Positions 35,622 through 44,526 of a DNA stretch of 64,000 bases are shown here, piece after piece (within the stretch, counting starts at the first letter, position 1; the number at the start of each line of letters is the position of its first letter). The translations under genes were made by a program, and so were the position numbers. Origin of the DNA: Streptomyces sp. NBC_00459 (GTDB lineage: Bacteria > Actinomycetota > Actinomycetes > Streptomycetales > Streptomycetaceae); the NCBI RefSeq assembly GCF_036013955.1, contig NZ_CP107903.1, positions 1 to 64,000 on the forward strand, read 5' to 3'. The notes below the pieces were generated by a model. It was not told where the DNA came from. It saw only the letters and a program-made list of their open reading frames with translations, and searched no databases.

Positions 35622-37223
35622 GTGCGCGTGATCGGTGCTGCCCTCGGGGTGATCGTGGTCGTGCGGCTCGGTGCATGGGCATGGTCGGCCGCTGGCCGGG
35701 CCTGGCATGCCTTCATGTCGGCCCTGCTGGACGCCCTGATACACGTTGGGTTGGCCGTCGGAGTCCTGTGCACGGCGGTGGTCGTCCTGTTCGTCGCCGG
35801 TTTGGTCGTGAGCGCGTTCCACGAAGCGCTGACGTCACGGCGTAAGAGGCGTACGTCGCCACAGCGACGCCCGGTTACGGCCGAGCCGGACGCCGTCCCG
35901 CAGACCCCTTCAGCTCCCGCGACGACTGGTCCGGTAACGCCGGTCATCACGGGCACCCCCATCTACAGTCCCGACACCTCAAACAGTTCCGAGACCACGC
36001 CCATGCCGGACACACCGGTCATCCTCATCATCGGCATCCCGGACACACCAACCACCCTCATGATCGCGGTCCCCGCGTCATCACCGACTTCCCGAGGCAA
36101 GCGCGCCACACCACCGACCACTTCGTTCCCACGGGACGATGCCGACGTCACTCGCGGGCGAAAGGTCCCTTCCCCCGGTGGCTCCCGGCCCCCGCGCCCC
36201 GTTCCCGCGCGCCCCAGCCGTACGCTAGACAACGCGGCGGCTGGCCAACAGGCACCAGCTCAGCAGGTCTGCTCGACAGGCCTGGAGCAAGCCAGTCCGG
36301 ACGAGCCGGTTCCACCAGTCCTGATGCTGGAAAACTGCCGCGGCATACAGATAGGCGATCGCACCAAGAAGTACGTGCTGTATGAATACCGCGTTCAGGC
36401 CCCCGCACCCCAACTCGCCACACTGCTGCGCCGAGCAGACATCCGTGAGGACCTGGTCCGCCTGTGGCTGTCCCCCGGAGACGATGCCCGACGCGCAGCA
36501 GTGGTCAACAAGCTGTGTCAGGGACGTCCGTATCACCTGGTGCCCCGTGCCGCCCTCGACCTGGGTTCCGCACGGCGGCCGGGCTCCGCCCACACCTCAC
36601 GTCCCTCGTCGCCAGACGTTCGCCTGCGGACAGTCCAAAGCCCCGACGGACCGGTCGTCATCCGCCGCTCAGAAGGAGTACAGATCGGCGACCGCACACG
36701 CCAGGACTGCCACTTCGTCTACCAGTGCAAGGGGCCGCGGATGGACACCCGCGAGCTGTTCGCCGCTTCGCCTTCCACTGCCTCCGCCCTTGTGGACGCC
36801 CTCATCAGCCGTAGCAAGTCCGTCGACACGGAACCTTTTCAGGCGGCGTTCACCGACGCTCTGCGGGACTGTCCGGTGTCGTCCTCCGAGCGGGGCACCG
36901 TGACCCGGACGCCCTCCACCACCGTCGTCGACGGCGTGGACGGCGTCAGCTACGGACGGAAGAACAAGATGACCGTCGATAGCGCCATCGACCCCGTGGT
37001 GTCGGCCCGGCGCGTGCACAGGGAGGTGGTGCGGCAGCAGCACGCCGTCCAGCGTTATGCCGAACGTCAGATGCGCTCCGCCCCGCCGGATAGCCGGCCG
37101 AGTGTCAGTGACACAGCGAGCGATCTCGACCGGACGGCATGGCGTCCTCAGCATCGGTACGAGTCACCGTCGGAGCGCGGCCCCGACCGGGACTTTCCCT
37201 CAGCACCCGGCATGTCGTTCTGA
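35622..37223 (+). CDS. Membrane protein with three RHIM-like motifs
   Basis: 533 residues from GTG 35622, 7 bases after GGGAAGGG; upstream starts at 35604 or 35589 lack a site. Two N-terminal membrane helices (VIGAALGVIVVVRLGAWAW and HVGLAVGVLCTAVVVLFVAG) are followed by a long Pro/Thr-rich disordered stretch. Three repeats of an amyloid-like motif follow: NCRGIQIGDRTKKYVLYEY (about 237-255), SEGVQIGDRTRQDCHFVY (about 349-366) and GVDGVSYGRKNKMTV (about 436-450). Helical segments fill the gaps. With the 122-residue partner it looks like a membrane receptor/effector pair joined by amyloid templating. Function is inferred. Confidence 0.65.
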   Translation: MRVIGAALGVIVVVRLGAWAWSAAGRAWHAFMSALLDALIHVGLAVGVLCTAVVVLFVAGLVVSAFHEALTSRRKRRTSPQRRPVTAEPDAVPQTPSAPATTGPVTPVITGTPIYSPDTSNSSETTPMPDTPVILIIGIPDTPTTLMIAVPASSPTSRGKRATPPTTSFPRDDADVTRGRKVPSPGGSRPPRPVPARPSRTLDNAAAGQQAPAQQVCSTGLEQASPDEPVPPVLMLENCRGIQIGDRTKKYVLYEYRVQAPAPQLATLLRRADIREDLVRLWLSPGDDARRAAVVNKLCQGRPYHLVPRAALDLGSARRPGSAHTSRPSSPDVRLRTVQSPDGPVVIRRSEGVQIGDRTRQDCHFVYQCKGPRMDTRELFAASPSTASALVDALISRSKSVDTEPFQAAFTDALRDCPVSSSERGTVTRTPSTTVVDGVDGVSYGRKNKMTVDSAIDPVVSARRVHREVVRQQHAVQRYAERQMRSAPPDSRPSVSDTASDLDRTAWRPQHRYESPSERGPDRDFPSAPGMSF

Positions 37224-37473
37224 AGATGGGCGCCGACGGCCTGCCGACCTGGTCGCCACGTCACCGCCCGGCCTCGGTGAATGAGCGTCCCTCGGATTCT
37301 TGGGCCGTCCCGCCGCCCGTGTGCCTTCGCTCCACTGCTTGATGAGCTCGGACAGCGTCATGGGCGGGGCGAGCACGTCATGCAGGGTGTGGACGCGGGC
37401 CTTCGCTGGTTGTCGCGCTCCGACGATAGCTGAGTGCCACCCGGCGTTGATCAACAACTCTGAGCACCAAAGC

Positions 37474-37513
37474 GGCCAACTGAAGCACTCAATGGCCAAC
37501 TGGAGCGCTCAGT
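37474..37513. promoter_or_regulatory. Two tandem 20-bp units, right flank of module 2
   Basis: GGCCAACTGAAGCACTCAAT followed directly by GGCCAACTGGAGCGCTCAGT, then CACAAC. They lie between the RHIM-like set and tpg2, as the unit at 17772 lies between the AraC-type gene and tpg1. Confidence 0.65.
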
Positions 37514-37552
37514 CACAACAACCGGGGACGAGGCGCTGACGTGGGGCCGGAG

Positions 37553-38110
37553 CTACAACTCGATGTCGAGCCGTTCCACGTCGGTGAACTCCACGCCCAG
37601 CCCGTGCGCACGGCTGTTGTTGGCGCGGAAGTACATCTGCGCGAGGCCGTCGGCCGCGATCTGCTGGAGCTGCTGCTCGTTGGCGCCCTGCTCGCGGGCG
37701 GTGAACAGGCGGTCGGCCCACTGGGGCGGCAGGGCCTGGGTGATGTCGCGGATCCGGGCGTCCTCGGTCGTATCCCCGGCGGCTTCGAATCCGAAGCGGG
37801 CGCGGGTGGAGACGACCAGCCCGCCCGTGGACGCCGCTTTCTTCCGCGCCTTCGCGCGGATCTGCGGCTGCCACCTCTTCTTGACCTCGCGCTCCAGGCG
37901 GCCTCGGAGGTCCTGGCGGGGCCGCTTGAGCTTGCCCGAGACGTACCGCTCCACGGTGCGCTGGGAGATCCCGAGTGCCTGGGCTGCGGCCTTGGTGCCC
38001 TTGAGCTGTTTGACCAGGTACTTCATCTGCGCCTGGGCGCTCTGCGGGATGCGGCGGGTGAATGCCCCCTCCAGCGCGCGGTCCAGGCTGTCCCCGAGTG
38101 AGTCGGCCAT
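37553..38110 (-). CDS. tpg: Telomere terminal protein Tpg, copy 2
   Basis: 185 residues from ATG 38110. It has the same motifs as copy 1: LVKQLKGTKAAAQALGIS, QRTVERYVSGKLKRPRQDL, REVKKRWQPQIRAKA, STGGLVVSTRARFGF, and the end GVEFTDVERLDIEL. Differences are scattered (FTRRIPQSAQAQMKY against FACRIPQSAQAQVKY), so it is a diverged paralogue rather than a recent duplication. It starts 3 bases after the tap2 stop. Confidence 0.95.
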   Translation of the reverse strand: MADSLGDSLDRALEGAFTRRIPQSAQAQMKYLVKQLKGTKAAAQALGISQRTVERYVSGKLKRPRQDLRGRLEREVKKRWQPQIRAKARKKAASTGGLVVSTRARFGFEAAGDTTEDARIRDITQALPPQWADRLFTAREQGANEQQLQQIAADGLAQMYFRANNSRAHGLGVEFTDVERLDIEL

Positions 38111-38113
38111 GGG

Positions 38114-40348
38114 TTACTCCCCTTCTCCGGCGCTCTGGTCGGTCTTGATGAGGTTGGAGAGGTTGAAGACGCCGCCGCGTTCCTCGAACTGCTGCTCTGC
38201 CCACAGCACCGTTTGGGTGCCCTGGTGCTTGACCATGCCGGGCGAGACCCCCAGCCGGAACGTGCCCGGTACGGGCTTGCCTTCGTCGGTGAGCGGCAGG
38301 ATGTCCAGCGGGGACGGGCCGGGCGAGGGGTAGACGATGGCGTCGGTGCCGATGGAGGTCGGGTACAGGTCGGCGGCGGCCGCCGTCTTCATCAGCTTGC
38401 GGTGCAGGCCCACGCGCTGGTTGGCCAGCACGGCGGCCCGGATGTCGGGGCGCCACGTCTCCCGCTTCAGCGCCGGGTATTCCTCGTAGTACGGGACCTG
38501 GCCCCGGCTGCGCTGGCGCAGTTTGCCGATGCCGCCCTTTGCCGTCGCCTTGATCGCGGTTTCCAGCAGCGCCATCGTCGGGTCGGCCTGCTTGCGCTGC
38601 GCCATCGCCTCGAGGAATTCCTGGCCGGTGAGGTCGGTGGTGACGCCCATGTCGGCCATCGTCTCCACGTACGCGTCGCGCAGCCGCTTGTACCAGGGGT
38701 CCAGGTAGCGGCCGGTCTGGGTTCGCACGTGCGCCTCGATCGGCGCGACGTCGAAGCCGAGCTCCACCGCGTAGGCGACGGTCGGGGTGGCGTACCAGGC
38801 CGGGCCGGTGGGCCGCTCGCCCTTCGGCGTGAACGGGCTCGGCAGCCTGTCCCCGTCGACGGTGCGGCCGTTGATACGGACGCGGGACAGGTCGACGTGG
38901 GAGAGGTCGACCAGCCATGAACCGGGCAGCGACGCGTCGAACGTCGGGTTGCCGGTCAGGTGGGTCGGTCCGTTCAGCCCGACGGTGAGGCTGTTCGCGG
39001 CCGCGGCGAACGACATGTTGATGTCGACCGCGACCAGGTACGGGTTCGCGCACTCCTCATCGGTCAGCGGCCGGCACCAGTCGTAGGGCTCCTCCATCAG
39101 CATCTCTGCCGGGGTCCGCAGGTGGTGCCGGGCGAACTTGTCCTTCAGCTTCGGGTGTTCGTCGGGGACCTCGCACTCCACCACGTCGTACCGGGCGGTG
39201 AGCGCGTCGTCGTTGAAGGCGGGCTTGAACTCGCCGGTCGCCTCGTCCTTCTGCGCACGGGTCGGCGGGCGCAGGGCGACCATCAGCTCCAGGCCGGTCG
39301 TCGCGGTGCTGCCGCGCGGCGTCATCACCCGCGCCGCGTACAGACCGAGGTAGCGGGCGAGGTCAGCCGGATGCATCGTCAGCAGCAGCTGCGGGTCGTT
39401 CTTCGTGCCCCACTCCCGGGTGTCCAACGCGTTCCAGGACAGGATGCACAGCTGGACACAGCGCCGCCGGGAGCCCTCGGGCTCACGGAAGACGCGGGCC
39501 CACGGACCGAGGCCGCGCTGGGTGAGCTGAAGGCCGGCCTTGGCGATCTGCTTGACCACCTTGTGGCTGTCCGGCAGCCGGTTCGCATGCCGCTCCTCAT
39601 CCGACAGGGCGGCGGGCAGGCCGTAGCGCTCCAGCGCGGCCGGGGTGAGGACCAGGACCGGGTCGGCGTCACGGCCGTTGCGGTGCAGCCGGGCCTGCCC
39701 GAGCCGGGCTTCGGTCAGCGTCCAGTCGACCAGCGCCGGGATCGACTTGGCGGGCACGTCCAGGACCAGGCCGCCGACACAGTACGCCGACACCTGCCCG
39801 TCCTCGCAGTCGACGACCGCCAGCGGCCCGTTCTCGAAACGCGGGTCCATGGCGGCGGCCGGCGCCGTGGTCTTCTTCGCCACCGACTTCTTCGCACCCG
39901 GGCGCCGCGACGACGCGGCCGCCGGCTCGCTGCGGCTCGCTCTCGGACGCGGCGCCGCCTTGGGCGCCGGCGCTTCCGGCGCCGGAAGGTCAACCGGGAC
40001 CTTCGGCGGGGGCACGTATCCCCCATCGCCGGTCTGCCCGATCGTCTCCGCGAAGTCCGGCATCGGCGGCGGCTTGTACGGGTCAGGAGTTGGGGCGGGG
40101 AACCGCACGGCGAGGCCCTCCAGGAGCCTGGCGTAGGCGGCGCGCTTCGGCGGCCGCGGCTCGGTCCGCCCGGTCTCCCAGTTCCCCACCGCCTCCCGAC
40201 GGGCGTCCAGCGCCGTAGCGATCTGCGCCTGACTCAGGCCGGCGGCCTCACGCAGACGCTTGCGCTCCGCGGGGACCGGCAGATCATCCTGCGCGACTTG
40301 CTCCAGCAGCGCATCGACGGCGCTGAACAGCTCGTTCTCAGTGGACAC
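38114..40348 (-). CDS. tap: Telomere-associated protein Tap, copy 2
   Basis: 744 residues from GTG 40348, which again follows GGAGGTGA. The HTH and conserved body are as in copy 1. The linker (about 70-165) is different: PTPDPYKPPPMPDFAETIG and a Lys/Arg/Ala-rich tail before the shared FENGPLAVVDCEDGQVSAYC. Stretches such as the segment coding the ALVDWTLTEARLGQ region are nearly identical at DNA level to tap1, while other parts diverge, suggesting gene conversion. It heads the tap2-tpg2 operon. Confidence 0.95.
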   Translation of the reverse strand: MSTENELFSAVDALLEQVAQDDLPVPAERKRLREAAGLSQAQIATALDARREAVGNWETGRTEPRPPKRAAYARLLEGLAVRFPAPTPDPYKPPPMPDFAETIGQTGDGGYVPPPKVPVDLPAPEAPAPKAAPRPRASRSEPAAASSRRPGAKKSVAKKTTAPAAAMDPRFENGPLAVVDCEDGQVSAYCVGGLVLDVPAKSIPALVDWTLTEARLGQARLHRNGRDADPVLVLTPAALERYGLPAALSDEERHANRLPDSHKVVKQIAKAGLQLTQRGLGPWARVFREPEGSRRRCVQLCILSWNALDTREWGTKNDPQLLLTMHPADLARYLGLYAARVMTPRGSTATTGLELMVALRPPTRAQKDEATGEFKPAFNDDALTARYDVVECEVPDEHPKLKDKFARHHLRTPAEMLMEEPYDWCRPLTDEECANPYLVAVDINMSFAAAANSLTVGLNGPTHLTGNPTFDASLPGSWLVDLSHVDLSRVRINGRTVDGDRLPSPFTPKGERPTGPAWYATPTVAYAVELGFDVAPIEAHVRTQTGRYLDPWYKRLRDAYVETMADMGVTTDLTGQEFLEAMAQRKQADPTMALLETAIKATAKGGIGKLRQRSRGQVPYYEEYPALKRETWRPDIRAAVLANQRVGLHRKLMKTAAAADLYPTSIGTDAIVYPSPGPSPLDILPLTDEGKPVPGTFRLGVSPGMVKHQGTQTVLWAEQQFEERGGVFNLSNLIKTDQSAGEGE

Positions 40349-40379
40349 AAAGGTCACCTCCAATAGACAACATACCCGA

Positions 40380-40422
40380 TCGCGCATTGATTCGCGCCCT
40401 CACTCGCGCATAGATCGCGCAC
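40380..40422. promoter_or_regulatory. Four TCGCGC repeats upstream of tap2
   Basis: TCGCGCAT (40380), TCGCGCCC (40392), TCGCGCAT (40404) and TCGCGCAC (40415) are spaced 12, 12 and 11 bp. They occupy the same position relative to the start as the set upstream of tap1. Confidence 0.6.
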
Positions 40423-40984
40423 ATGATTGAAATGCAACACACGGGCGGGTAAGCGGCGCAACGGCTGTTCGTACGACCGAGATTTTTACTTGGCGGACGA
40501 GCGCAGTAGTTGTCGGACGCCGTCAACGTCAGCGGCAGGTGTCAGCGCTGGGTGACGGCTCGGGAAGCATCCGCAGGCTGTAGAGCACGTTGTCGTGGAA
40601 GCGGTCGATGATGTCGCCGCAGGTGACCATCTCGGCGGCGGCGAGGTCCTTCGAGGGCCTGGCGCTGGGCGGCGTCGCGGGGGTCGATTCAGCCGTCGAC
40701 CCAGATGCGGAGGAGGACCTCGGCCTCGGCGGGCTGGATGGGGCCGCGGATGTCGGGGCGGGGGTTCTTCCGCCCGGTGACGGCGTCGCCCTGGTGAGGG
40801 GCGAGGACGTCGAGGCGCGGTGTGGCGGTGTATGCCGCAGGCCGAGCGCACCGCCGGTGTAGCGGCGTCCCGCTCAATGAGGGCGTCTCGATGGATGCGC
40901 GTCGAGTGGCGGAGGAACGGGTCCAGCCATGCCGAGAGCGTCTGCCACATGGCAGGAAGCCGGCAGGCTCGCGATCCTGGGGCT
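40423..40984. other. Intergenic with a possible decayed leftward gene
   Basis: On the minus strand two protein-like pieces sit in different frames: RLDVLAPHQGDAVTGRKNPR...AEAEVLLRIWVDG (about 40690-40830), then VTCGDIIDRFHDNVLYSLRM...DTCR (about 40535-40635). They may be a frameshifted gene end. No family is recognised. Confidence 0.35.
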
Positions 40985-43474
40985 ATGTCCAATGTGACGG
41001 AGATCCGCGTGCACGGCGTCAGCGGGACGCCCCCGGAGAGTCTGCTGGAGGTTGTCGATCTCAGGCAGGTCGACGGGGATGACACCGCACGATTCCTGCA
41101 GCGCTCAGTGCCGCCGCCCGAACCGCCCGTGAGAGAGGCATTTCACTGGGGGAACATGACCTCCGGGTCGATCCTCAAGGCCATGTGGCTGCTGCTCGCG
41201 CCGTTCGGACTGATCAATCTGGCCCGCTACACCCTCCCCATGGCCGTCACGACTCCCGGAGTCGCCGACACAGAGCAGAAACGCTGGGCGCGTGTAACCG
41301 CCGACGTCTTGCTGCGGCTGCTCGGCCTCGTACTGACCCTGCTGCTCACCGCAGCGGTCGCCTTCGTCGCGCTCGACCTCATCGCGTGGCAATGCGGCAA
41401 CAGCATCCGCTGCGTCGCCGACAACAGCTGGCTGCCCTTCTCCGACAAACACCCCTCAAGCTGGCGGCTGCGCATGCTCCTGGGCGTCGCGCCACCAGTC
41501 GCACTGACCATGCTGCTGGTTCAGTTCGGCCGTCAGGTCTACCTCTATCCACCCCGGGTGACGCCGGCACCTGGCGCAGCGCAGCCACCGATGGAGTGGC
41601 TGGACGGCGTGGGCGCCCTCGCTCAGAAGGAGTTCTGGGCCGCGTCGCCGCGCGCCCCCATGCTGCGGCTCTTTCACACCACTGCCTGCGTTGCCCTGCT
41701 CTCCATGCTCGTCGCCTTCGCCCTGATCAAACCGGTCGCCGGGCTGCGCGGCGGCGACGAGTGGGTGGACGAGGTTCTCTGGGCTCTGTTCGGGGCCGCC
41801 GCGCTGATCGGACTGCTTTGCACCGGCTGGACGGCATGGGGCTACCACCCCAAGGGCGACCGGCTCAGATCCGATCCCACCAGCAACGACGCCATCCAGA
41901 TCCCGTGGGCCTTCCGCGTGGTCCGCTGGCTCACTTGGGGCGTACTGCTCGCCGTGTTGGTGATCGCCTTCTTCTTCGGACCGCGCTACTCCTCTCGGGG
42001 CACAGGTCTGCTGCCTGTCCATCTCAGCGGCTTCACCTGGGTGCTCAACCTTCTGTACGCAGCCGCTGCTGTCCTGCTGCTCTTCCTGGTGGGCATCACG
42101 TTCCTGCTGAGCCGCCTCATCCCGGATGCTGCTCCGACAAAACATTTTCGGCGGATGTGGGGCGGCATGGCCTGCCCCACTCTGGCGAGCTTGGCCGTTC
42201 TCCTGGCAACCGGCTTCACTGCTGGCTTCGCGATCCAGATGTCCAGGCTGCTGGGCGACCTCGTACAGCCGAAGGAGAACCCCAGCCAGGACAAGGCTCC
42301 GCTCGTCCTCCCCGACGTATTCCATCTCACCGCTCTGCTGTGGGCGGGCCTTGTGGCCGTCGCCTTTGTATGCGGGCTCTGCCTGTTCTTCTGGTACTTC
42401 TTCCCCGGGTTGGGCCGTTCTCTCAAGGGCCGGATCAGTGACGACTACAACGACGTTTCACCCGCGGACCTACCGGAGCGCACGGTGTCGAAGATCGCCA
42501 AGGCATGGCGGCGGGGCTCCCTGAAGTTCAGGCTGCCTTTCGTCCTGGTGGTCTTGTCGTCCTTCAGCTTCATCTTTTCGCTGGCTCAGGGGTGCCTCGC
42601 CGGCCATGCGCTATGGACGCGGTCCGGCGTGGCGTTTCAGCGAGTGCAAGAGCTGCTCTACGAGCGCGTCTGGTTCGACGTGAAGTTCTTCGGACTGGCC
42701 GATGACGTCGGAGCTTGGGCTCTCACCGGACTGGCAGCCGCACTGGCGTTCGTCGGCATGCGAGCCTTCCGTGATCCGCGGTGGCAACGCCCAGTCGGTG
42801 TGGTGTGGGACCTGCTGGCATTTTGGCCGCGTCTGGCCCATCCCATCGTGCCTCCCCCGTACGGCGGGCGGGCCGTACTGGCATTGGCCAAGCGCGTCCA
42901 GGACAAGACTGGCGGCAGCGGCAGGGTCGTTCTCTCCGGGCATAGTCAGGGCAGCGTGATCTGTGTAGCCGCCGTACTCCGGGTGGGTGCCGAGACAGCA
43001 CCGCAGCCGACGACAGGGGCGCAGCCGCCGTTGTCCCGGGTGGCGTTGCTGACTCACGGTTCGCAGCTCTTGTGGGCATACTCACGGCTGTTCCCTGCGT
43101 ACCTCGGGGAGCGCCTGTTGCGGGACGTGTACGAGAAGAAACTCGAAGGGCGCTGGCGCAACCTGCATCGATGGAGCGACTACCTCGGCGCTCCTGTCCT
43201 CGCCCACCCGGTCTCGGGACGGCTACGGCCGACACTGGACGACGCTTGGGAATCGATCGACGGGAACAGGCCCGCAATCAACCAGTACGGCACCACAGTG
43301 GGCCCTGACATCTGGTACCGCGCCATCGGACCGGAGATCCAGCTTCGCGACCCGCACCGGGTCGTCGCCACCGATGGCTACCCTGTGGCTCCGCTGTTGG
43401 CGCACAGTTCCTACTACTCCGATCCGGCCTACGAAGAAATGGTGCAGCAACTGATCAACCAGCTTTCCGGCTGA
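40985..43474 (+). CDS. Multi-pass membrane protein with alpha/beta-hydrolase motif
   Basis: 829 residues from ATG 40985 (weak TGGGG site). The N-terminus VTEIRVHGVSGTPPE holds the oxyanion-type HG motif of alpha/beta hydrolases. Residues about 55-620 carry roughly eight to ten hydrophobic helices. Near the C-terminus VVLSGHSQGSVICVAAVL gives the nucleophile elbow GHSQG (Ser654), and SRVALLTHGSQLLWAYSRLF follows. The hydrolase core thus seems split around a large membrane domain. It is probably a membrane lipase or esterase; the substrate is unknown. It is single-gene in context. Confidence 0.7.
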   Translation: MSNVTEIRVHGVSGTPPESLLEVVDLRQVDGDDTARFLQRSVPPPEPPVREAFHWGNMTSGSILKAMWLLLAPFGLINLARYTLPMAVTTPGVADTEQKRWARVTADVLLRLLGLVLTLLLTAAVAFVALDLIAWQCGNSIRCVADNSWLPFSDKHPSSWRLRMLLGVAPPVALTMLLVQFGRQVYLYPPRVTPAPGAAQPPMEWLDGVGALAQKEFWAASPRAPMLRLFHTTACVALLSMLVAFALIKPVAGLRGGDEWVDEVLWALFGAAALIGLLCTGWTAWGYHPKGDRLRSDPTSNDAIQIPWAFRVVRWLTWGVLLAVLVIAFFFGPRYSSRGTGLLPVHLSGFTWVLNLLYAAAAVLLLFLVGITFLLSRLIPDAAPTKHFRRMWGGMACPTLASLAVLLATGFTAGFAIQMSRLLGDLVQPKENPSQDKAPLVLPDVFHLTALLWAGLVAVAFVCGLCLFFWYFFPGLGRSLKGRISDDYNDVSPADLPERTVSKIAKAWRRGSLKFRLPFVLVVLSSFSFIFSLAQGCLAGHALWTRSGVAFQRVQELLYERVWFDVKFFGLADDVGAWALTGLAAALAFVGMRAFRDPRWQRPVGVVWDLLAFWPRLAHPIVPPPYGGRAVLALAKRVQDKTGGSGRVVLSGHSQGSVICVAAVLRVGAETAPQPTTGAQPPLSRVALLTHGSQLLWAYSRLFPAYLGERLLRDVYEKKLEGRWRNLHRWSDYLGAPVLAHPVSGRLRPTLDDAWESIDGNRPAINQYGTTVGPDIWYRAIGPEIQLRDPHRVVATDGYPVAPLLAHSSYYSDPAYEEMVQQLINQLSG

Positions 43475-44059
43475 CGTGTCCAGATCGTCTCCCTCGACAG
43501 CCCAACAGAGCCCTCGGGGCCGTACGCCGCGACCAGCGCGCCCTTCCCGTGGCAGAACAGACAGCGTGATTGCTCGTCACTTCGAACGACGCCTCGCAAG
43601 CGAAATCCGTCGGACTGACCAGCGCCTGGAGCAGCCCAAGCCCAGCCGATGGAACCCATGTGTTACCGCCCTCGGCATCCGTGGCAGTGAGCTGTGCCGC
43701 GGCCCGGGCTCCTATTCGTGACCCCGGATCATCTAAGCCGTCGCCCACTGACACATGTCATGTCGCCAGCACTGACACCACTCTCGCGTCGTCCGGCAGA
43801 TCTTGCGGTGGTCGCGGGCTGGCGCCCCGTCTGGAGCGTCCTTGACCACTTGTCGTCGCGTCGGCGAACGGTGAGGGATCTGCTGGGCATGCGGGATCAG
43901 CTGCTGACGATCATGTCGCTACCATCAGTCACTCAAGGTGATCAGTGCGGATGCCGGTCTGCTAACTATCGCCCTCCAGATCCGCCAACCAGTTCCCTCC
44001 GCAAGCTGGCGACCTGCACCGAAGAGAGTGGTCTGGAGTGCCGGGCGCAGCATGACGAC
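43475..44059. other. Intergenic, no clear gene
   Basis: About 580 bases. A minus-strand frame at 43455-43754 has partly protein-like composition (LTATDAEGGNTWVPSAGLGL), but it overlaps the hydrolase end and shows no family. It is possibly gene debris. Confidence 0.4.
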
Positions 44060-44193
44060 GGCATAGAACCGGGGCTGCCAGGCTGAGCAGGTCCGGCCCG
44101 CAGGGTGATTGGGAGCTCCACCGTGCCCTGGTGACGTTCTATCCCCGCTCCGGCCTGTTCCAGGGAGCGGAGCCGTACCTGCTCCGTACGTAG
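44060..44193 (+). pseudogene. Zinc-ribbon protein remnant 1
   Basis: The upstream region of the gene at 20831 (GCTGCCAGGCTGAGC, GTCCGGCCCGCAG, GATTGGGAG) is fused directly to its C-terminal code (HRALVTFYPRSGLFQGAEPY, then LLRT stop). The zinc-binding middle is deleted. Confidence 0.7.
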
Positions 44194-44213
44194 GACAACA
44201 TCCGTCTGGCGAT

Positions 44214-44405
44214 TCAAGCGAACAGTGCTGCGAGGGCTGCGGTCACGGTCGCGGCGAGAGTGAGGACCGCTGTGAAGGCGGCGGCGGCCCGGGTGAGTGC
44301 GGTGGGGTACGTGGCGCCCTCCATGCGGGCGAGTTTGCCCGCGCCGGCGGCGGCCAGCAGTGCGACAACGATCACGAGCGCGGTGGTCAGAAGGACGACG
44401 GCCAC
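44214..44405 (-). CDS. 63-residue membrane protein
   Basis: GTG 44405 with GGGAG upstream. Two hydrophobic helices (VVLLTTALVIVVALLAAAG and AFTAVLTLAATVTAALAALF) flank a short loop GKLARMEGATYPTALTRA. Composition is typical of small Streptomyces membrane proteins encoded divergently from XRE-type regulators. Function unknown. Confidence 0.65.
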   Translation of the reverse strand: MAVVLLTTALVIVVALLAAAGAGKLARMEGATYPTALTRAAAAFTAVLTLAATVTAALAALFA

Positions 44406-44526
44406 GAGGACTCCCGGTAAGTGGTGGGGCGTTGACGTGGTCGAAGGTCATGGAACCGGTGTTCGCCGGGGTTCGCCGGGACGAGAATGAACACCGGCGA
44501 ACACATCGGAGCCTCGGGGAAGGTAC

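Noticed and set aside
37200..37499. Leftward 99-residue frame starting inside the 20-bp units
   Set aside because: The ATG lies in the repeat unit with no ribosome site, and the C-terminal half overlaps the RHIM-like gene end. A short protein-like piece (VHTLHDVLAPPMTLSELIKQ) is noted but too weak to call.
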